DNA from: DASPJR01 sp035628505 | GTDB taxonomy: Bacteria > Planctomycetota > SZUA-567 > H5-PLA8 | DNA length: 64,000 nucleotides | Assembly: GCA_035628505.1 (NCBI GenBank) | Contig: DASPJR010000033.1 | Span: forward strand, 4,660 to 68,659 | Direction of reading: 5' to 3' | Part shown: in pieces, positions 1-8,665 of the stretch | Numbering within the stretch: position 1 is the stretch's first letter | Layout of the letters: each line of letters starts with the position of its first letter | Notes under the pieces: model-generated | What the model saw: only the letters and a program-made list of their open reading frames with translations | Told to the model about the DNA's origin: nothing | Databases searched by the model: none | Program-made: the position numbers and the translations under genes

Positions 1-1228
1 TCGGCCCGTCGCCGAACGTGATGTCGTCGATGTAGACCGTGGTTGCGCCGTTATGCTGGCACCCAAAGATCGCGGTGCCGGTAAAAGGAGTATTGGGAAG
101 CGGACGCGGCTGATTTTTGTCACGGATGTTGGCCGTGTATTCGGACATTTTGAACGTGACCCACTGCCACTTTCCGGGCGTTAGATTCCCAACGTACTTT
201 TCAAAGAGGCCCGTGCCGATCGCACTGTGAAAGCAGATCATGGATCCGCCGTCGATGCGGCACGCAAATCGGATCCACGTGTTCTCGCCGATGTTCACCG
301 CGTCCGTGCCGTTTTTGCGTGGATTCAGGCTGATTACACTCGTGAAAAAGGTACTGTCCTGTTTCTCTGATTTCAGACAGTACCCAGCCCCGCCATAGGC
401 ATTCTCGGTGGTGCGTGAGCCCTTCGTAATGCCATTGCCGCCGGATTCAAAATTATCCGACCACAACACCTGGTGCTCGCCTGCAGCCGCGTTCGCAGCG
501 GGCGGTTCGCCCTTTGGCATTGTCTGCAGGTATACAGCCGCTTCCTTGCCCACTGCGGTGCTGCCGTACGAGGCAACGAAGGCTTCGACTTCCTTCCGCG
601 CATAATAGGGCACCAGCTTTTTTTCCGAAGCCTTGAACTCAGCCCATTTCCGGCGCGCGTAATCCTCTCGCGGATCGACGTTCGAGCTAACGGCTGGCAC
701 TGCTGCTGCAGGTGCGGGCGCTGCCGTTGAAGGCGTGGGCACTGCTGCCTTCGCAGGCCCAGCCGTTACCGCCACGGGCGCTGCGGCAGGAGCTGGCGTT
801 TTCTGCGCCGGCGCAGTATCGCGAGCAGGCGCTGCCGCGGGCGGCTTCTTGTTTGAATCTGCTGACCCCTCCGTGCGGCGGGAACTGCCGCCAAACAGGA
901 AGACACCCAACAGCACCCCGATGGCGCCGACGATCAGAACCGGACCAAGCAGGTTCTGTTCGGCCTTAGCCGACGCTGCCGGTGGCGCGTGACGGGCTGG
1001 AACTGGCGCTGGCCGTGCCGCCGCTCGCGAGACGGCCTGCAGGCGGGTGTTGGAGGTGATTTTGTCGGATGGCCGCGTCGCTGCAGGGCCGCTGGGCGGT
1101 TTGGTCGGACGCGGCACCGCGACGGCGCACTTCTGGCAATAGGCCTTGTTTTCGATCTGCAGAGCGCCGTTCTGAAAATCGCTTTCTGAGACACGCAACC
1201 CGCAGCTGTCGCAATACTGGATGTTCAT
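1..1228 (-). CDS. Zinc-ribbon, single-span membrane protein with C-terminal beta-sandwich-like domain (partial, runs off the left edge)
   Basis: An uninterrupted minus-strand frame runs from an ATG at 1228 to the window edge, giving about 409 codons without a stop. The N-terminus (MNIQYCDSCG) has CxxC at residues 6-9 and a second CxxC about 25 residues later (CQKC), a zinc-ribbon pattern. A hydrophobic segment follows at about residues 100-118 (LLGPVLIVGAIGVLLGVFLF). Next comes an Ala/Pro-rich linker, a helical stretch, and a C-terminal region with LamG/jelly-roll-like features (WSDNFESGG, WQWVTFKMSEY, VYIDDITF). It is a paralogue of the protein at 42520-43710, which begins MQILYCETCG and has the same layout. 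No function is known to me. The ribbon would be cytoplasmic and the C-terminal domain periplasmic. The 3' end is missing. Short frames on either strand here are shadows. Confidence 0.8.
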   Translation of the reverse strand, partial: MNIQYCDSCGLRVSESDFQNGALQIENKAYCQKCAVAVPRPTKPPSGPAATRPSDKITSNTRLQAVSRAAARPAPVPARHAPPAASAKAEQNLLGPVLIVGAIGVLLGVFLFGGSSRRTEGSADSNKKPPAAAPARDTAPAQKTPAPAAAPVAVTAGPAKAAVPTPSTAAPAPAAAVPAVSSNVDPREDYARRKWAEFKASEKKLVPYYARKEVEAFVASYGSTAVGKEAAVYLQTMPKGEPPAANAAAGEHQVLWSDNFESGGNGITKGSRTTENAYGGAGYCLKSEKQDSTFFTSVISLNPRKNGTDAVNIGENTWIRFACRIDGGSMICFHSAIGTGLFEKYVGNLTPGKWQWVTFKMSEYTANIRDKNQPRPLPNTPFTGTAIFGCQHNGATTVYIDDITFGDGP

Positions 1229-1402
1229 CGCGTCTTCCGCCGTCCGGAGGTGACAGAAATAGTAAATGAACGTTGTTCAAAAACACTGTCTTTTTTCCCG
1301 TCCATGCTCAACCCGGTTCCGCTTCTTATGGCGTATGCGTTGCTCCATCTATCAAAAGCTTCCCACCGCGCGGGAAGAATTCACTTTTGGGAGGAAGATT
1401 CG

Positions 1403-1861
1403 ATGAAAAATGTATTTATGCTCGCGGCAGCGGCGCTTCTATTGAGCGCGTCTGCGTTTGCCGCACACGATGAGTATTCACGTGTGGAACTTAAGGGAAC
1501 GCTCCACAACGATTCCCAGGAACGGCGTGCAACGCTGAAGGTGAACGGCGTCACCTACGAACTGGACCTTGGCAACAACCGCGACTTTTTCCGGCAGGCT
1601 GAAAGGCTCGACCGGCAGCAGGTCGTCGTCAACGGACAGCTATACGTCGAGAAAAGCCGGGAGGGTGATACGTTCCTGGTTGTCGCACCCGATCAGATCC
1701 AGAGCGCCGAGCCGCAGAACGTGCAGTATCAACGGCGTGAAACGGTCGTTCGGGAAGAGCCCGTCGTACGCGAACGCCGCGTTTATCCGCGCGAGCGCGT
1801 GATCATCAAGGAAAAGGACTCGCCGATCTTCAAGGCGGGGCCACTGGAGATCAACCCGTAG
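1403..1861 (+). CDS. Small exported protein with basic C-terminal tail
   Basis: This is a 152-residue protein starting MKNVFMLAAAALLLSASAFA, a clear Sec signal peptide with a likely AxA cleavage site. The ATG at 1403 is chosen because gggaggaag lies 6-14 bases upstream and the signal peptide begins exactly there; an upstream in-frame ATG at 1250 would bury the signal. The mature region (about residues 22-105) is predicted mostly beta and contains VELKGTL, TLKVNGVTYELDLG and VVVNGQLYVEK, like a small OB or barrel domain. The tail (about 110-140) is rich in Arg/Val/Glu with repeated RExxVV elements. It is transcribed divergently from the zinc-ribbon gene, with 174 bp between the starts. The family is not recognised. 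The location is periplasmic or extracellular by inference. Confidence 0.75.
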   Translation: MKNVFMLAAAALLLSASAFAAHDEYSRVELKGTLHNDSQERRATLKVNGVTYELDLGNNRDFFRQAERLDRQQVVVNGQLYVEKSREGDTFLVVAPDQIQSAEPQNVQYQRRETVVREEPVVRERRVYPRERVIIKEKDSPIFKAGPLEINP

Positions 1862-1868
1862 TAGACGA

Positions 1869-1903
1869 TTTCTGGTTTAAGGTTTCTAGTTTCTGGTTTC
1901 TGG
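1869..1903 (+). repeat. Heptamer tandem repeat island 1 (TTTCTGG unit)
   Basis: Five consecutive 7-bp units read TTTCTGG, TTTAAGG, TTTCTAG, TTTCTGG, TTTCTGG. The period is exactly seven. It overlaps the left arm of the terminator-like hairpin between two convergent genes. Two further heptamer islands with different words occur at 17454-17502 and 17954-18002. Confidence 0.7.
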
Positions 1904-1931
1904 TCACTCCCGGAAACCAGGAACTAGAAAC
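1882..1931. terminator. Bidirectional terminator-like hairpin between convergent genes
   Basis: A 19-bp stem (1882-1900 pairing with 1913-1931, one G-T wobble) encloses a 12-nt loop and is followed on the plus strand by a T run (tattttttag). It sits between the plus-strand gene ending at 1861 and the minus-strand gene ending at 1931, so it can serve both. The right arm overlaps the stop codon of the minus-strand gene. Confidence 0.7.
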
Positions 1932-4855
1932 TATTTTTTAGGCGGCGCAGTCGTGAGCAGGAACGCAACCAGGTCGCAGAACTCCTGCTCCGTCATCGTT
2001 TTCTCGAGGCCTTCGGGCATCAACGAAATCTTTTGCTGAACCAGCTTCTCGATCTCGTCGCGCTGGATCGTTTCCAGCACGGCACCCTCGCGCTTCAGAA
2101 CGATTTTCGTGTCAGACTGTTCGGCCAGCAATCCAGTGACGACTTTGCCGGATTTGAGCTTCGCCACCTGCGTGTAGTAGCCATCACCGATAATCAGGTT
2201 CGGATCGATGATATTGGCGAGGATCGCGTCGACAGTCTCGCGGCCGGCGCCAGTCAGTTCGGGGCCGACATCGTTGCCTTTGCCGTAGATACTGTGGCAC
2301 TGCTGGCACTTGGTCTCGAAAACTTTCCAGCCGGCGACAGCATTGCCTTTGTGCTTGCCGAGAACTTCCTTCATCTGCGCGATGACTTGCACGCGTTCGG
2401 GGTCGCGCTCGGTTCTGACCGTTCCCCAGGCTTTCACCAGACGGGCCGAAAGGGCTTCGTTGTTCATAGCCTGAATCTGCCGCACGTGGTTAGAGTTCAC
2501 CGCGCCAGTGGGAATCTTCTTCTGTTCCAGCGCGCTCACCAGAGCTTCCGCTGAGGCGCTCGACTGAACCAGCGCGTTGATGCACTGCGCTTTGAGCTCG
2601 CCCGGCAGAGTGTTGAACTTTTCGATCACAAGGGCCGCAGCCTTCGGATCGTTGAGCGCGCTGATGGCTTCAAGCGCTTCCTTGCGCAGGCTTACGGACG
2701 CGTTGGCCTCGGAGACAACCGCGCTGAACGCCTCGAGTGACGCCGCATCACGCGCGGCTCCGAGCGCGCGCAGCAGATCGGAGCGCAACGCGACGTTGGC
2801 TTTGGGATCAGCGACGATCTTGCGCGCGGCCGCAACCGCCTGCGCGTCGTTCCACCACATCGCTACAATCGTGGCAGCGCCCGCGGCTTCGCCACTTCCC
2901 GCGGCATACTTGCCGATCGCCGCACGCGTCGCCTCATCGAACTGTCTGGCGCGCTCGTCGGTTTTTACGCCCGTATTGTTGAATGCATCGATGACGCTGC
3001 GCAGTGCAACGGCCGCCTTCGCTTCGTTTCCGAGCACCTTTTTCACGTCGGCGACCAGCAGCGCCGGATTTTTGCTGCGTACGGCATTGATCGGTTCGCG
3101 CAGCCACGCCGCCACTGAATTGCCGAATGTCGTCTGCACGGCCGCATCGTCGATCAGCGCCAGGACTTCATCCATGCGGGAGGCTGCCAGCGGTTTCAGG
3201 TTGTTGTAAATGATATTCGGGATCAGCGGATCGTTCGCGTTTCCCGCGTTTTTCAACAGCGCAGCGAAGATCGGCAGCGGATCGGGCTCTTTCAGCCGCC
3301 CGGAAGCGATGGCGACCTGCACGCGCACTTCCGGCGCCGGGTCAGCCGCCAGCGACTTGAGCTTTTCATAGATGGGCGCGCTGACTTTCTCCATTTGGCC
3401 TACCATGCGCACGCCCCAGTTGCGAATCACCATGTCGCCGTGCGAGAGCAGCTTCTGATGGAATTCCTCGTCCATCATCTTCTGGCTGCACAGAAGCCAG
3501 AGCGCATGCGTTTTCGCGTCGGTCTTGTCGTCGGCGGAGAGCGCCATCTTCTGCAATGCCGGAATCAGCGCCGGCTCGAAGCGCTCATTTAAGAGCCGCT
3601 GCGCCTCGCGCCGCTGCCAGGAGTTTGCATGGCTCAGCAGCTTGAGCAGCTCATCGTTCGAAAGCTTCGTGAGATCGAAGGGCTTCAGCCGCGGCGTGTC
3701 TTTGTAGCTGACGCGGTAAATGCGGCCGTGCTTGCGATCCAGCCCGGGCGAATCGCGCATGGCGTCCTGATAGCAGTGATAGCGATCGTACCAATCCATG
3801 ATGTAGAGGCAGCCGTCGGGTCCCACACGCTGAGCCACCGGCATGAACCAGGCGTCGTTGGCCTGAAGGAAATCTTCGGCGTTCTTCTGCGTGTACGTCG
3901 CGCCGTTCTTGGTCACGATATCGCGGTTGATGGCGCTGCCGTGCAGATTGCCCATCAGCAGCGTGCCCTTGTATTCGTCGGGAAAGGCGTTGCCATCGTA
4001 AATCGCCAGTCCGGCGTACGCGGCCATCTGGTGCTTCTGCGTCGTGATGGAGTTCAGCTTTTTCGTGAACGCCGGATAGGGTCCGCCCTGGCGGTGATAA
4101 TAACCGGACTGCGTGATGTGGAAGAGATGATCGATGACGCAGCAGGAGAGAAACCAGTCGCCTTCGCGGTTGAAGTCGAGCCCCCACGGATTGCTGGTGC
4201 CTTCGGCGAAGAGCTCGAATTTTTTCCATTTCGGGTGATAGCGCAGAACCGCGCAGGTGAAATTGTATTTCTGCCCGCCAAACTCAACGCTTGAACCGTT
4301 GAATACGCCGTTCATGAAGTACAGCCAGCCGTCAGGTCCCCACATCAGGTTGTTGGGCAGTTCGTGGCGGTCGGCGCGTCCAAAGCCGGTGAGAATCACT
4401 TCTTCCTTGTCGGCGACGCCGTCGCCATCCGTGTCCTGCAGGAAAAGAATGTCGGGCGCGTTGGTAATGTAAACGCCGCCATTGCCCATCACGACGCCGC
4501 AGGGAATGTTCAGGCCGTCTTTAAAGACAGTGATCTTCTCGAACTTTCCGTCGCCATCAGCGTCCTCGAGAATCTTGATCTTGTCATTGCCCTTGCCTGC
4601 GGAGTGGCGCGGATATTCGACCGATTCGCAGATCCAGATGCGGCCCTTTTCATCGAATGTCATGGCGGTGGGATTGACGATGAGCGGCTCCGAAACGACG
4701 CACTCGACCTTGAATCCCTCCGGCACTTTCATTTTTGCGATGGCTTCATCAGGCGTGAGCGCCGGACCGGGCATCGTCTTCTGCGCGTGCGGCGGCTTTT
4801 CGCCGGCCAGAGCCACGGCTGAAGCAACCAGAACAAGAACCAGCATGTGCCGCAT
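1931..4855 (-). CDS. PVC-type membrane-bound dehydrogenase with HEAT-like repeats and C-terminal cytochrome c domain
   Basis: A 974-residue exported protein with signal peptide MRHMLVLVLVASAVALAG. Residues about 40-390 resemble the glucose/sorbosone dehydrogenase beta-propeller of PVC dehydrogenase proteins (GRIWICESVEYP, DGDGKFEKITVF, NNLMWGPDGWLYF, GPDGCLYIMDWYDR). Residues about 400-800 are alpha-helical HEAT-like repeats. A haem-binding CQQCH motif lies at 850-854 in the C-terminal domain (VGPELTGAG, IIDPNLIIGDGY, SLMPEGLEKTMTEQE). This is the familiar Planctomycetes/Verrucomicrobia architecture. The expected role is periplasmic oxidation of a carbohydrate-type substrate with electron transfer to the haem; the substrate is unknown. 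An AraC-family regulator is divergently transcribed 157 bp away. Confidence 0.9.
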   Translation of the reverse strand: MRHMLVLVLVASAVALAGEKPPHAQKTMPGPALTPDEAIAKMKVPEGFKVECVVSEPLIVNPTAMTFDEKGRIWICESVEYPRHSAGKGNDKIKILEDADGDGKFEKITVFKDGLNIPCGVVMGNGGVYITNAPDILFLQDTDGDGVADKEEVILTGFGRADRHELPNNLMWGPDGWLYFMNGVFNGSSVEFGGQKYNFTCAVLRYHPKWKKFELFAEGTSNPWGLDFNREGDWFLSCCVIDHLFHITQSGYYHRQGGPYPAFTKKLNSITTQKHQMAAYAGLAIYDGNAFPDEYKGTLLMGNLHGSAINRDIVTKNGATYTQKNAEDFLQANDAWFMPVAQRVGPDGCLYIMDWYDRYHCYQDAMRDSPGLDRKHGRIYRVSYKDTPRLKPFDLTKLSNDELLKLLSHANSWQRREAQRLLNERFEPALIPALQKMALSADDKTDAKTHALWLLCSQKMMDEEFHQKLLSHGDMVIRNWGVRMVGQMEKVSAPIYEKLKSLAADPAPEVRVQVAIASGRLKEPDPLPIFAALLKNAGNANDPLIPNIIYNNLKPLAASRMDEVLALIDDAAVQTTFGNSVAAWLREPINAVRSKNPALLVADVKKVLGNEAKAAVALRSVIDAFNNTGVKTDERARQFDEATRAAIGKYAAGSGEAAGAATIVAMWWNDAQAVAAARKIVADPKANVALRSDLLRALGAARDAASLEAFSAVVSEANASVSLRKEALEAISALNDPKAAALVIEKFNTLPGELKAQCINALVQSSASAEALVSALEQKKIPTGAVNSNHVRQIQAMNNEALSARLVKAWGTVRTERDPERVQVIAQMKEVLGKHKGNAVAGWKVFETKCQQCHSIYGKGNDVGPELTGAGRETVDAILANIIDPNLIIGDGYYTQVAKLKSGKVVTGLLAEQSDTKIVLKREGAVLETIQRDEIEKLVQQKISLMPEGLEKTMTEQEFCDLVAFLLTTAPPKK

Positions 4856-5012
4856 GTCGTCATTTCCTCAAAGCATTGTTGTGGGCCTGAAGTCCTGCTT
4901 AATGGAATACCGCAAGGACCGCAAGTTTCGGAAAAAAAGGTCTCCGAGCCAGGCGCATCGTTATCCGAAATTCGCTCATGCCCGGTAAAAAAATCTGCTA
5001 CACTTCCGCGCC

Positions 5013-5903
5013 ATGGCTGAAGCAATGCGCATTTATATTCATGAGGGGCTTTCGGCGGAGCGGCCTGTCAGCGCCGGACGCTGGAACGCGTCGCCTCACG
5101 TTTCGGCCCAGCACGTTCACGACAACCTGGAGCTGCTCTGGAACGAGCGGCCGTTGATCCTGAACATCGGTGGGGAGCGTATCGAACTCGAGCAGCCCCG
5201 GCTGGTGCTGATTCCGCCGCTGACGCCGCACATTGCCGAGCCTGTCGGAAAGCACGATCCGGCGGAGCTCAGCGGCTGCCATGTCTCAGTTCTGGAAGGA
5301 GCGCTGCTCGGCGCGCCTGATCAGCCGACGTTGAAAGCCGGTCCGGTTGAACCCGAAGACAACGCGATTCTCCTGCCCCTGGTAAAACACCTGCACCGGC
5401 GGCTGCTGCAGAACAGGAACAAGGTCCCGATTGATCAAAAACTTCTGACGCAGGGGCTCATTGCTCTCTTGCGCGATCTGGGATACGGCAGCACCGCGCG
5501 GCCGATCCGCAATCTCGATCCAGTGCAGCGCGCGCTGGAAGAACTCTACGCGCGTTTCCATGAGCCGGATCTGCACATCCAGGACCTGGCGCGCGCGGCC
5601 GATTTGAGTCTCGCGCAGTTCCGGCGCGTGTTCAAGCAGGTCATCGGCGAGCCGCCGCTGTCGTACCTGGCGCGGCACCGGCTGGAGCAGGCGCGCATGC
5701 TGCTGATCCAGGACAAGCTGACTGTCGCCGCCGTTGCGCGCCGCGTGGGCTTCAACAGCCCCGGCAGTTTTTACGAACGCTTCATGAAAGCGTACGGCCA
5801 CAGCCCGCGCAATAAATCGAAGAAGGCGATCCTGAAAGAAGTCGCCCGCTCCTGGGCGCCGCCCGGCACGTACCGCAAGAAGAAAACGACGGCAAAGAAC
5901 TGA
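5013..5903 (+). CDS. AraC-family transcriptional regulator
   Basis: A 296-residue protein. The N-terminal half looks like a cupin-type sensing domain (HVSAQHVHDNLELLW, LVLIPPLTPHI). The C-terminal part, about residues 165-270, holds the two AraC-type HTH motifs (LHIQDLARAADLSLAQFRRVF and LTVAAVARRVGFNSPGSFYERF, followed by GHSPRNKSK). The ATG at 5013 is used; an in-frame ATG four codons later is an alternative. It is divergent from the haem dehydrogenase gene at 1931-4855, a typical arrangement for a local regulator responding to a sugar-like ligand. Target and ligand are inferred, not shown. Confidence 0.92.
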   Translation: MAEAMRIYIHEGLSAERPVSAGRWNASPHVSAQHVHDNLELLWNERPLILNIGGERIELEQPRLVLIPPLTPHIAEPVGKHDPAELSGCHVSVLEGALLGAPDQPTLKAGPVEPEDNAILLPLVKHLHRRLLQNRNKVPIDQKLLTQGLIALLRDLGYGSTARPIRNLDPVQRALEELYARFHEPDLHIQDLARAADLSLAQFRRVFKQVIGEPPLSYLARHRLEQARMLLIQDKLTVAAVARRVGFNSPGSFYERFMKAYGHSPRNKSKKAILKEVARSWAPPGTYRKKKTTAKN

Positions 5904-5920
5904 ACGGCTCGACGACGGCT

Positions 5921-5986
5921 CGCCTCCCTCTTCCCCTCCGGGGAGAGGGCCGACGTGAGCGCAGCGAACGCCGGGTGAGGGGTGAG
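5921..5986 (-). repeat. Dispersed GC-rich repeat, copy A
   Basis: Read on the minus strand, this contains CCCCTCACCCGGCG, TTCGCTGCGCTCACG, CGGCCCTCTCCCCGGAGG. The same string, diverged, is found on the plus strand at 6147-6216 and 19500-19566. It lies just after the AraC-family gene and forms an inverted pair with copy B. Between the two copies (5987-6146) there is AT-rich sequence with imperfect inverted words and no gene that I can support. Confidence 0.6.
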
Positions 5987-6146
5987 CGCTGATTGCACGC
6001 GGCGCGCTGAGCAGTTAACAGAAATTTTTAACATTCGACTTTAGAAATCAAATTCGGTCGGCGGGTGTGACCGCGGAGCTGCTCACTTTAGAATGTGAAA
6101 ATTGAACTCTGTTCTGATTCGCGAACTTGCATCGTCGGGTCGTCGC

Positions 6147-6216
6147 TACCCCTCATCCCGGTCTCGCTTCGCTCGCTCGGCCTTCTCCCCGGAGGTCCGG
6201 AGGTGAGAAGGAAGGC
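6147..6216 (+). repeat. Dispersed GC-rich repeat, copy B
   Basis: Contains CCCCTCATCCCGG, TCGCTTCGCTCGCTCGGCC and TTCTCCCCGGAGG, matching copy A in inverted orientation. It ends only 4 bp before the stop codon of the minus-strand gene at 6221-8512, so it may double as that gene's 3' structure. Confidence 0.6.
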
Positions 6217-6220
6217 GCAA

Positions 6221-8512
6221 TCACTTCCGCGGCGGCATTTTTGCAATCCACTCGCGGATGACTTCGACGCCTTTCTGGTCGATCACCGACGAAGCGATGT
6301 GAGGCATTCTCCCCTGCCCTGTTTTGTTCATGCGGAAGAGCAGCATGGAGCGCTCCGGAACGCCCGGAGCGATCACGCGCGGGTCCTTCAACCCGAAATC
6401 GCCGTGCGTGACGGGCGCATTCAGCGTCAGTGACTGTTCCAGCGGCGTGCTCCAGACCAGGTTGAACGGCGAATTTCCGCCGCCCCAGATGCGGTGGCAA
6501 TGGGAGCAGTTCGCGTGCAGATACGCACGGGCGCGATCGTCGATCGGCGCGTTTGCGTCCAGCGGATTAGCAAGCTTCGGCACGCGTACTGGTGATTCGG
6601 GCGACTTCGGCCTGTGCATGTCGGCGATGCGCTGTCTGAAGAGGCCGATGTGATCCAGCGCGCGGATCTGATTATCCACGACCTCGCCGTACTTGTGATC
6701 CCCATTCATCTGCGCGGTGCTGAGTCCCAGAGGCGGGCCGGCCGTCTGCGTGTGGCACATCGTACACTGCGCGCGGCTCGGGAAGTGCCAGGTCTGGCTG
6801 CGCCTTCCGCCTGGGGCCGAAGGGTCGACGATCTCGTACGTCTTCTCCGAGCCCTGCTTGCCCTGCAGAATTGCGTCGGTCTGCTCGTCGTTCCAGAGAT
6901 ACGTGTAGAAGCGCCACTGCCCCTGCTCGAAATGCAGGAGCCGCGTTTCGAGCCGTTTGGCGCTCGAGGGCTTGCCGACTTCCGTCTCCAGCGCGAACGA
7001 TTTCACGAGCACGGCGCCTTCCGGAAAGCGCCACGCGTTGTTTTCGTCGTAGTCGATCTTCGCGCCTTTCGGCAGCGCAATAAAGCGTTCCTTGAGCGAG
7101 CCGTCTGACCAGAGCGGCGAGTTGACCGTGTAGGGAATCAATCCAGGCGCCGGCACGTTGTCTTTTGTCGAGCTGAACAAACCCGTCTCGCTGAGCTTTC
7201 TTGGAAACGGCGCGGGCGGCTCGGCCGTGGGCGGTGTCGGAATCAGGCGGTAAATTCCGCCGACGTAATCGAGGATCAGAAGTTCGCCGTCTTTATCTTC
7301 GCCGAAGCACACGAGTTTCAGCGTCGTTGTGGCCAGTTCGCGCTGCGCGGTCGCCTTCTTGCCATCGTATTTGAAGCCAAAGATGCGGCCGGTTTCGTAA
7401 TCGGCGTAGATGTACGTGCCAGTCAGTTCCGGAAGCCGCGTGCCGCGGTAGACATAGCCTCCGGTGATCGAACGCACTTCTTCGTGATCGTGCTCCACGA
7501 CGGGTGGGATAATCGGCGAAGGTCCGAGTTTGCGCTCGGGGAGGAAATCGTGCGTGCCTTCCTTGATCGACCAGCCGTAATTGCCCCCCTTTTCGACGCG
7601 GTAGATCATGTCCCACAAATCCTGCCCGACATCGCCGGCCCAGAGGTCGCCCGTCTGCTTGTCGAAGTTCATCTTCCAGACGTTGCGGAGGCCATACGCA
7701 TACACTTCGCCGCGCGCGCCTGGCATGGAGACGAACGGATTGTCGGCGGGAATCGCGTACTGCCGGCCGTTCTCGATCTTGTTGACGTCGATGCGCATGA
7801 TCGACGCATTGAAGTCTGAAACGTCCTGCCCGGTGTTGTTGCCGTCGCTCGTTGCCGCGCCATCTCCGGCGGAAAAGTAGAGATAGCCATCGGCGCCAAA
7901 GCGCATGCAGCCGCCGTGATGATCGACCGCACTGATCCACTCGGTAATGATGTGCTCGCTGTTCTCGTCAGCTACAGGTACCTGGGACCAGCGGTCGGTT
8001 ACGGTGTAGCGGGAAATGCGGACGCGGGCGGGCGTGGGCTTGGGATCGATGTACGAGACATAAACATAACCGTTGCTCTGGTACTTGGGGTGGAACGTGA
8101 TGCCCCAGACGCGGCGCTGCTCATTCCAGGCGAGGTATTTGTGATCTTTGCGGCGGATATCCAGAAACAGTTCAGCACGTTCGACGTTCTGATCTTTTCT
8201 GAACGAATAAATCAGGCCGGGGTCTTCGCAGATGAACCAGCGCTGATTATCGGGCGAATTGGCGATGTCCAGCGGGCGGTCGAAGCGCAGCTTGGGAAAC
8301 ACGCGCTCAACCGTGTACGGCGCCGGCGGCTCGGGAGCGCCGATGACTTTCGACGTCGTCCACTCCACGCGTTTGTCGAGGCCATACGGTTTCGTTTTAT
8401 CCAGCCACGGCAGATTGGCCTTGGAGCGCTCAGCGTCGGCGGCAAAGACGGCAGTTCCGCTTAAGACCACCAAGCACAACAGCGCCACAGATGAAACTCT
8501 GGAACACGGCAT
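6221..8512 (-). CDS. Periplasmic sugar dehydrogenase-like protein fused to a di-haem cytochrome region
   Basis: A 763-residue exported protein (signal peptide about residues 1-24, ending TAVFAADA). Residues about 50-430 form a PQQ/glucose-sorbosone dehydrogenase-like beta-propeller (RWFICEDPGLIYSF, WGITFHPKYQSNGYVYVSYI, DHHGGCMRFGADGYLYFSAGD, YAYGLRNVWKMNFD). The C-terminal third carries two c-type haem motifs, CTMCH at 583-587 and CSHCH at 669-673, with a probable Met ligand near GRMPHI. The order matches the TIGR03806 (HNE_0200-like) family as I remember it. Likely role: oxidation of a sugar or related alcohol in the periplasm, passing electrons through its own haems. It lies between an SGNH hydrolase gene and the AraC gene. 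Confidence 0.87.
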   Translation of the reverse strand: MPCSRVSSVALLCLVVLSGTAVFAADAERSKANLPWLDKTKPYGLDKRVEWTTSKVIGAPEPPAPYTVERVFPKLRFDRPLDIANSPDNQRWFICEDPGLIYSFRKDQNVERAELFLDIRRKDHKYLAWNEQRRVWGITFHPKYQSNGYVYVSYIDPKPTPARVRISRYTVTDRWSQVPVADENSEHIITEWISAVDHHGGCMRFGADGYLYFSAGDGAATSDGNNTGQDVSDFNASIMRIDVNKIENGRQYAIPADNPFVSMPGARGEVYAYGLRNVWKMNFDKQTGDLWAGDVGQDLWDMIYRVEKGGNYGWSIKEGTHDFLPERKLGPSPIIPPVVEHDHEEVRSITGGYVYRGTRLPELTGTYIYADYETGRIFGFKYDGKKATAQRELATTTLKLVCFGEDKDGELLILDYVGGIYRLIPTPPTAEPPAPFPRKLSETGLFSSTKDNVPAPGLIPYTVNSPLWSDGSLKERFIALPKGAKIDYDENNAWRFPEGAVLVKSFALETEVGKPSSAKRLETRLLHFEQGQWRFYTYLWNDEQTDAILQGKQGSEKTYEIVDPSAPGGRRSQTWHFPSRAQCTMCHTQTAGPPLGLSTAQMNGDHKYGEVVDNQIRALDHIGLFRQRIADMHRPKSPESPVRVPKLANPLDANAPIDDRARAYLHANCSHCHRIWGGGNSPFNLVWSTPLEQSLTLNAPVTHGDFGLKDPRVIAPGVPERSMLLFRMNKTGQGRMPHIASSVIDQKGVEVIREWIAKMPPRK

Positions 8513-8586
8513 GTAAGCTGAATCTCCGAAGAAAGCAGAGTCGAGTTTAACGGTTTTTGCCGGATCGCGAAAGTGTGGGAGCGCTC

Positions 8587-8621
8587 AAAAAACAGCACGA
8601 GCCGCCATTTTCTGCGGCTCG
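8587..8621 (-). terminator. Rho-independent terminator for the SGNH hydrolase gene
   Basis: On the minus strand an 8-bp GC-rich stem (8598-8605 with 8614-8621, 8-nt loop) is followed by a run of T residues (8587-8592). A second weaker hairpin (8635-8642 with 8655-8662) lies nearer the stop codon. Together they separate the gene at 8666-9952 from the downstream dehydrogenase gene. Confidence 0.75.
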
Positions 8622-8665
8622 CGCGAACACTATAAAAGTGGTCTCACTTATGGAACCACTTTGAA